DNA of 43,628 bases from an uncultured Collinsella sp. (lineage in GTDB: Bacteria > Actinomycetota > Coriobacteriia > Coriobacteriales > Coriobacteriaceae): the NCBI GenBank assembly GCA_900545445.1, contig UQZH01000013.1, positions 1 to 43,628 on the forward strand, read 5' to 3'. Under the pieces are notes generated by a model. That model was not told the origin of the DNA and ran no database searches. It saw nothing but the letters and a program-made list of their open reading frames with translations. The position numbers and the translations under genes were made by a program. Of the stretch, positions 41,701-43,628 are shown piece after piece (positions within the stretch are counted from its first letter, which is position 1; each line of letters starts with the position of its first letter).

Positions 41701-42981
41701 ATGATTCGAGCTGCCCTAACGGTCGAGGAAGCTCTTGAGGGCATGAAGACCCTTGAGCCCAAGATTAAAAATTATGCGCGTCTCGTTGTCCGCAAGGGTG
41801 TAAACGTTAAGCCCGGCCAGGAGGTCGTCGTTCAGTCTCCCGTCGAGTGCGCATCATTTGCGCGCGTGGTGGTTGCGGAGGCTTATGACGCCGGTGCCGG
41901 TCACGTGACGGTCATCTGGGCCGACGACGCCGTGACGAGGCTTGCGTACGAGCATGTCGAGAAAAGCTATTTTGGGCAGACGCCCGAGTGGAAGCGCATA
42001 CAGCTGGATTCTCTGGCCCAGGACGGTGCCTGCTTTATCTTTATCGAGGGTGCTGACCCCGCCGCTCTCAAGGGCATCGATCCTGCCAAGCCCGCTGCCG
42101 CTTCCAAGGCGAGGAACACGCAGTGCAAGATTTTCCGCCGCGGACTGGATTACAACATCAACCCGTGGTGCATTGCCGGAGCGCCGGTCGTGGCTTGGGC
42201 GCGCGAGGTGTTCCCGGGAGACGCCGATGAGGTTGCAATCTATAAACTATGGATTGCGATTCTGCATACCGCCCGTGCTGACGGCCAAGATCCGGAGAGT
42301 GACTGGGAGCTTCACGATGCGGCGTTTGAAAAGAACCTGCGCTTTCTGAACGAAAATCGTTTCGACTGCCTGCGCTATACCGCTTCGAATGGAACCGACC
42401 TGGTAATTGGTATGACGAAGGGGCATGAGTGGGCCGGCGGTAAGGGCGAGACCCCCGACGGTCACCCCTTCTTCCCCAACATCCCCACCGAGGAGGTCTT
42501 CACCTCGCCCGATCGTATGCGTGCTGACGGAATCGTCTATTCCGCAATGCCGCTTATCCATCACGGTAACAAGGTCGACGATTTTTGGATCAAGTTCGAG
42601 AACGGTCGTGTGGTGGATTACGACGCCCGTGTGGGAAAGGCGACACTCGCAAGTATCATCGATACTGACGAGGGCGCTGCTCATCTGGGAGAGGTTGCGC
42701 TCATTTCCAAGAACACGCCGATTCGCGAAAGCGGCATCCTGTTCTATGACACGCTCTATGACGAGAATGCCAGCTGCCATCTTGCACTGGGAGTCGGCTT
42801 CCCCGAGTGCATTGAGGGTGGATATGATATGTCCAAAGAGGAGCTCATTGAGCATGGCGTCAACGTTTCGAGCACGCACGTCGACTTTATGATCGGTACG
42901 GACGACATCGATATTGTGGGCATTACGCCCGATGGACGCGAAGTTGTGATTTTCCAGAACGGCCAATGGAGTTGGGAATAG
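41701..42981 (+). CDS. M29 family aminopeptidase
   Basis: A 426-residue metallo-aminopeptidase of the AmpS/PepS/AmpT type, probably cytosolic and cleaving N-terminal residues from peptides. Expected metal ligands are visible: Glu265 (NIPTEEVFTSP), Glu331 (HLGEVALI), His360 (ASCHLALG), His393 and Asp395 (THVDFMIG). Length is normal for the family. The ATG at 41701 is preferred because GGAG lies six bases upstream; an ATG at 41689 would contain that site. The tRNA-Lys promoter overlaps its 3' end. Confidence 0.93.
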   Translation: MIRAALTVEEALEGMKTLEPKIKNYARLVVRKGVNVKPGQEVVVQSPVECASFARVVVAEAYDAGAGHVTVIWADDAVTRLAYEHVEKSYFGQTPEWKRIQLDSLAQDGACFIFIEGADPAALKGIDPAKPAAASKARNTQCKIFRRGLDYNINPWCIAGAPVVAWAREVFPGDADEVAIYKLWIAILHTARADGQDPESDWELHDAAFEKNLRFLNENRFDCLRYTASNGTDLVIGMTKGHEWAGGKGETPDGHPFFPNIPTEEVFTSPDRMRADGIVYSAMPLIHHGNKVDDFWIKFENGRVVDYDARVGKATLASIIDTDEGAAHLGEVALISKNTPIRESGILFYDTLYDENASCHLALGVGFPECIEGGYDMSKEELIEHGVNVSSTHVDFMIGTDDIDIVGITPDGREVVIFQNGQWSWE

Positions 42982-43000
42982 TCCCAGACCGTGGTACAAT
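42972..43000 (+). promoter_or_regulatory. promoter of tRNA-Lys
   Basis: TTGGGA (42972-42977) and TACAAT (42995-43000) are separated by 17 bp. The -10 ends 9 bp before the tRNA 5' end. The -35 overlaps the aminopeptidase stop region. Confidence 0.7.
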
Positions 43001-43009
43001 GCCACCCGC

Positions 43010-43082
43010 GGGCCGTTAGCTCAGCTGGCAGAGCAGGGGACTTTTAATCCCAAGGTCCAGGGTTCGAACCCCTGACGGCCCA
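43010..43082 (+). tRNA. tRNA-Lys(UUU)
   Basis: A cloverleaf with acceptor GGGCCGT/ACGGCCC, anticodon loop CTTTTAA (anticodon TTT), T-loop GTTCGAA and discriminator A82. The next bases are CCC, not CCA, so the terminal A would have to be added after transcription. The displaced tail copy 180 bp downstream does carry CCA. Confidence 0.95.
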
Positions 43083-43097
43083 CCCAAAGATTGTTGA

Positions 43098-43127
43098 GGC
43101 GGTCAACTTCGGTTGGCCGTCTTTTTT
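43098..43127 (+). terminator. terminator after tRNA-Lys
   Basis: A 10-bp stem with a TTCG tetraloop (GGCGGTCAAC/GTTGGCCGTC, two wobble pairs) is followed by six T. Confidence 0.92.
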
Positions 43128-43140
43128 GTCGCCCCTTCAT

Positions 43141-43264
43141 GGGTTCGAACCCGAAAGGGCGCGGAGCTGAGGAAACGCGCGAGCGTTTGCCAGCGCAGCG
43201 CGCAAGGCGCGAAAGCGCCGCAGCGGTCGCCCGCGCAGCGGGCCCGAACCCCTGACGGCCCACC
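43141..43264. repeat. tRNA-Lys tail-associated repeat module
   Basis: The module starts with a T-loop-like palindrome GGGTTCGAACCC and continues with GC-rich imperfect palindromes. It ends with a 20-bp direct copy of the tRNA-Lys 3' end (43245-43264, identical to 43065-43084, offset exactly 180 bp) followed by A, completing CCA. The order of short blocks (CGAACCCG, AGGG, GCG, AAACGCG, AGCGT, GCGCC) parallels the module after tRNA-Gly. Confidence 0.8.
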
Positions 43265-43273
43265 ATAGAATAG

Positions 43274-43306
43274 AAAAGCGACTGGCGGATGCCGGTCGCT
43301 TTTTTG
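43274..43306 (+). terminator. second terminator after displaced tRNA-Lys tail
   Basis: AAAAGCGACTGGC pairs with GCCGGTCGCTTTT (one wobble pair) around GGAT, with further T. It follows the displaced tail just as the first terminator follows the tRNA. Confidence 0.88.
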
Positions 43307-43628
43307 TTGTCGCGACGCGGGTTCGAACCAGATCTTCTCTATATATAAGGACGCCTGGCGGCCAAAACCAGCCTTTTACCGACAGGAAACCAAAACCTAA
43401 TGTCTTTAGAGTAAAGTAGCCCAGCAGAGATGGCCGACGCCTCAACACCTATAAACCAGCTGGTCATCGCCAATACCAGAAGCCGATGCTTCAGACATGA
43501 CTTCAGTGGAACAGCTGAAGGATCGATTCATTTGTGAACAAAATATGGAGTGCCAGATTCCCGCCCCCGGGGCCCCTCCGGTCTGGCAATATATCTCCTT
43601 GCCGCGCGGCCCGGTGGAACCGGATGGA
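43307..43628. other. right-end region without genes
   Basis: No supported gene is seen. A third T-arm-like piece (GCGGGTTCGAACC, about 43317-43329) lies at the start. Near 43552-43588 a GC-rich inverted repeat with outer arms TGCCAGA/TCTGGCA encloses CCCCCGGGGCCCC. The rest shows nothing I can assign. Confidence 0.4.

Overview
The window looks like the replication-origin segment of a high-GC Gram-positive chromosome. It is most probably a member of the Coriobacteriia close to Collinsella. The assignment is inferred from gene order (gyrA-gyrB-dciA-recF-dnaN-dnaA, divergent from rpmH-rnpA-yidD-yidC-jag-rsmG-parA-parB), the GC-rich codon use, the LPXTG/Cna-B cell-wall protein and the protein sequences. 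No database search was possible.

Layout. Positions 1-320 hold tRNA-Ile, tRNA-Ala and tRNA-Ile genes on the minus strand. A 136-bp nested inverted repeat (349-484) and the gyrBA terminator follow. From 577 to 11639 everything is on the minus strand: gyrA, gyrB, then the replication operon read dnaA-dnaN-recF-dciA. Immediately upstream of dnaA is an unusual gene coding for a SpoIIAB/RsbW-like GHKL ATPase, a Gln/Pro-rich linker and a winged helix. The dnaA-dnaN gap carries an AT-rich unwinding candidate, a five-unit DnaA-trio and DnaA-box-like sites; a second box cluster lies upstream of the GHKL gene. From 11811 the plus strand carries rpmH, rnpA, yidD, yidC, jag/khpB, rsmG, three perfect parS sites, parA, parB and a small YtxH-like membrane protein.

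From 17.1 to 27.6 kb lie rlmN (minus), ddl and a DinG-type exonuclease-helicase (plus), two tandem WYL regulators (minus), and a 1032-residue membrane protein in which an M28-peptidase-like fold is interrupted by about 640 low-complexity residues and lacks expected catalytic residues. At 27.6-31.1 kb a 1143-residue thioester-domain, Cna-B-repeat, LPATG-anchored surface protein is encoded on the minus strand.

The right part holds tRNA-Gly(CCC) followed by a repeat module, purB, a solute-binding-protein gene broken by an in-frame TAG, a membrane diguanylate cyclase, a four-Cys TSCPD-type protein, a Tat lipoprotein, an OmpR-type two-component pair, purC, a two-TM protein, an M29 aminopeptidase and tRNA-Lys(UUU). 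Both tRNA-Gly and tRNA-Lys are followed 180-192 bp later by a second copy of their own 3' end, with related GC-rich spacer sequence in between. This looks like a tRNA-tail-associated repeat family.

The most interesting points are the origin-linked GHKL/Q-rich/winged-helix protein, the variant DnaA boxes matched with an altered DnaA recognition motif, the split M28-like protein, and the tRNA-tail repeat modules.
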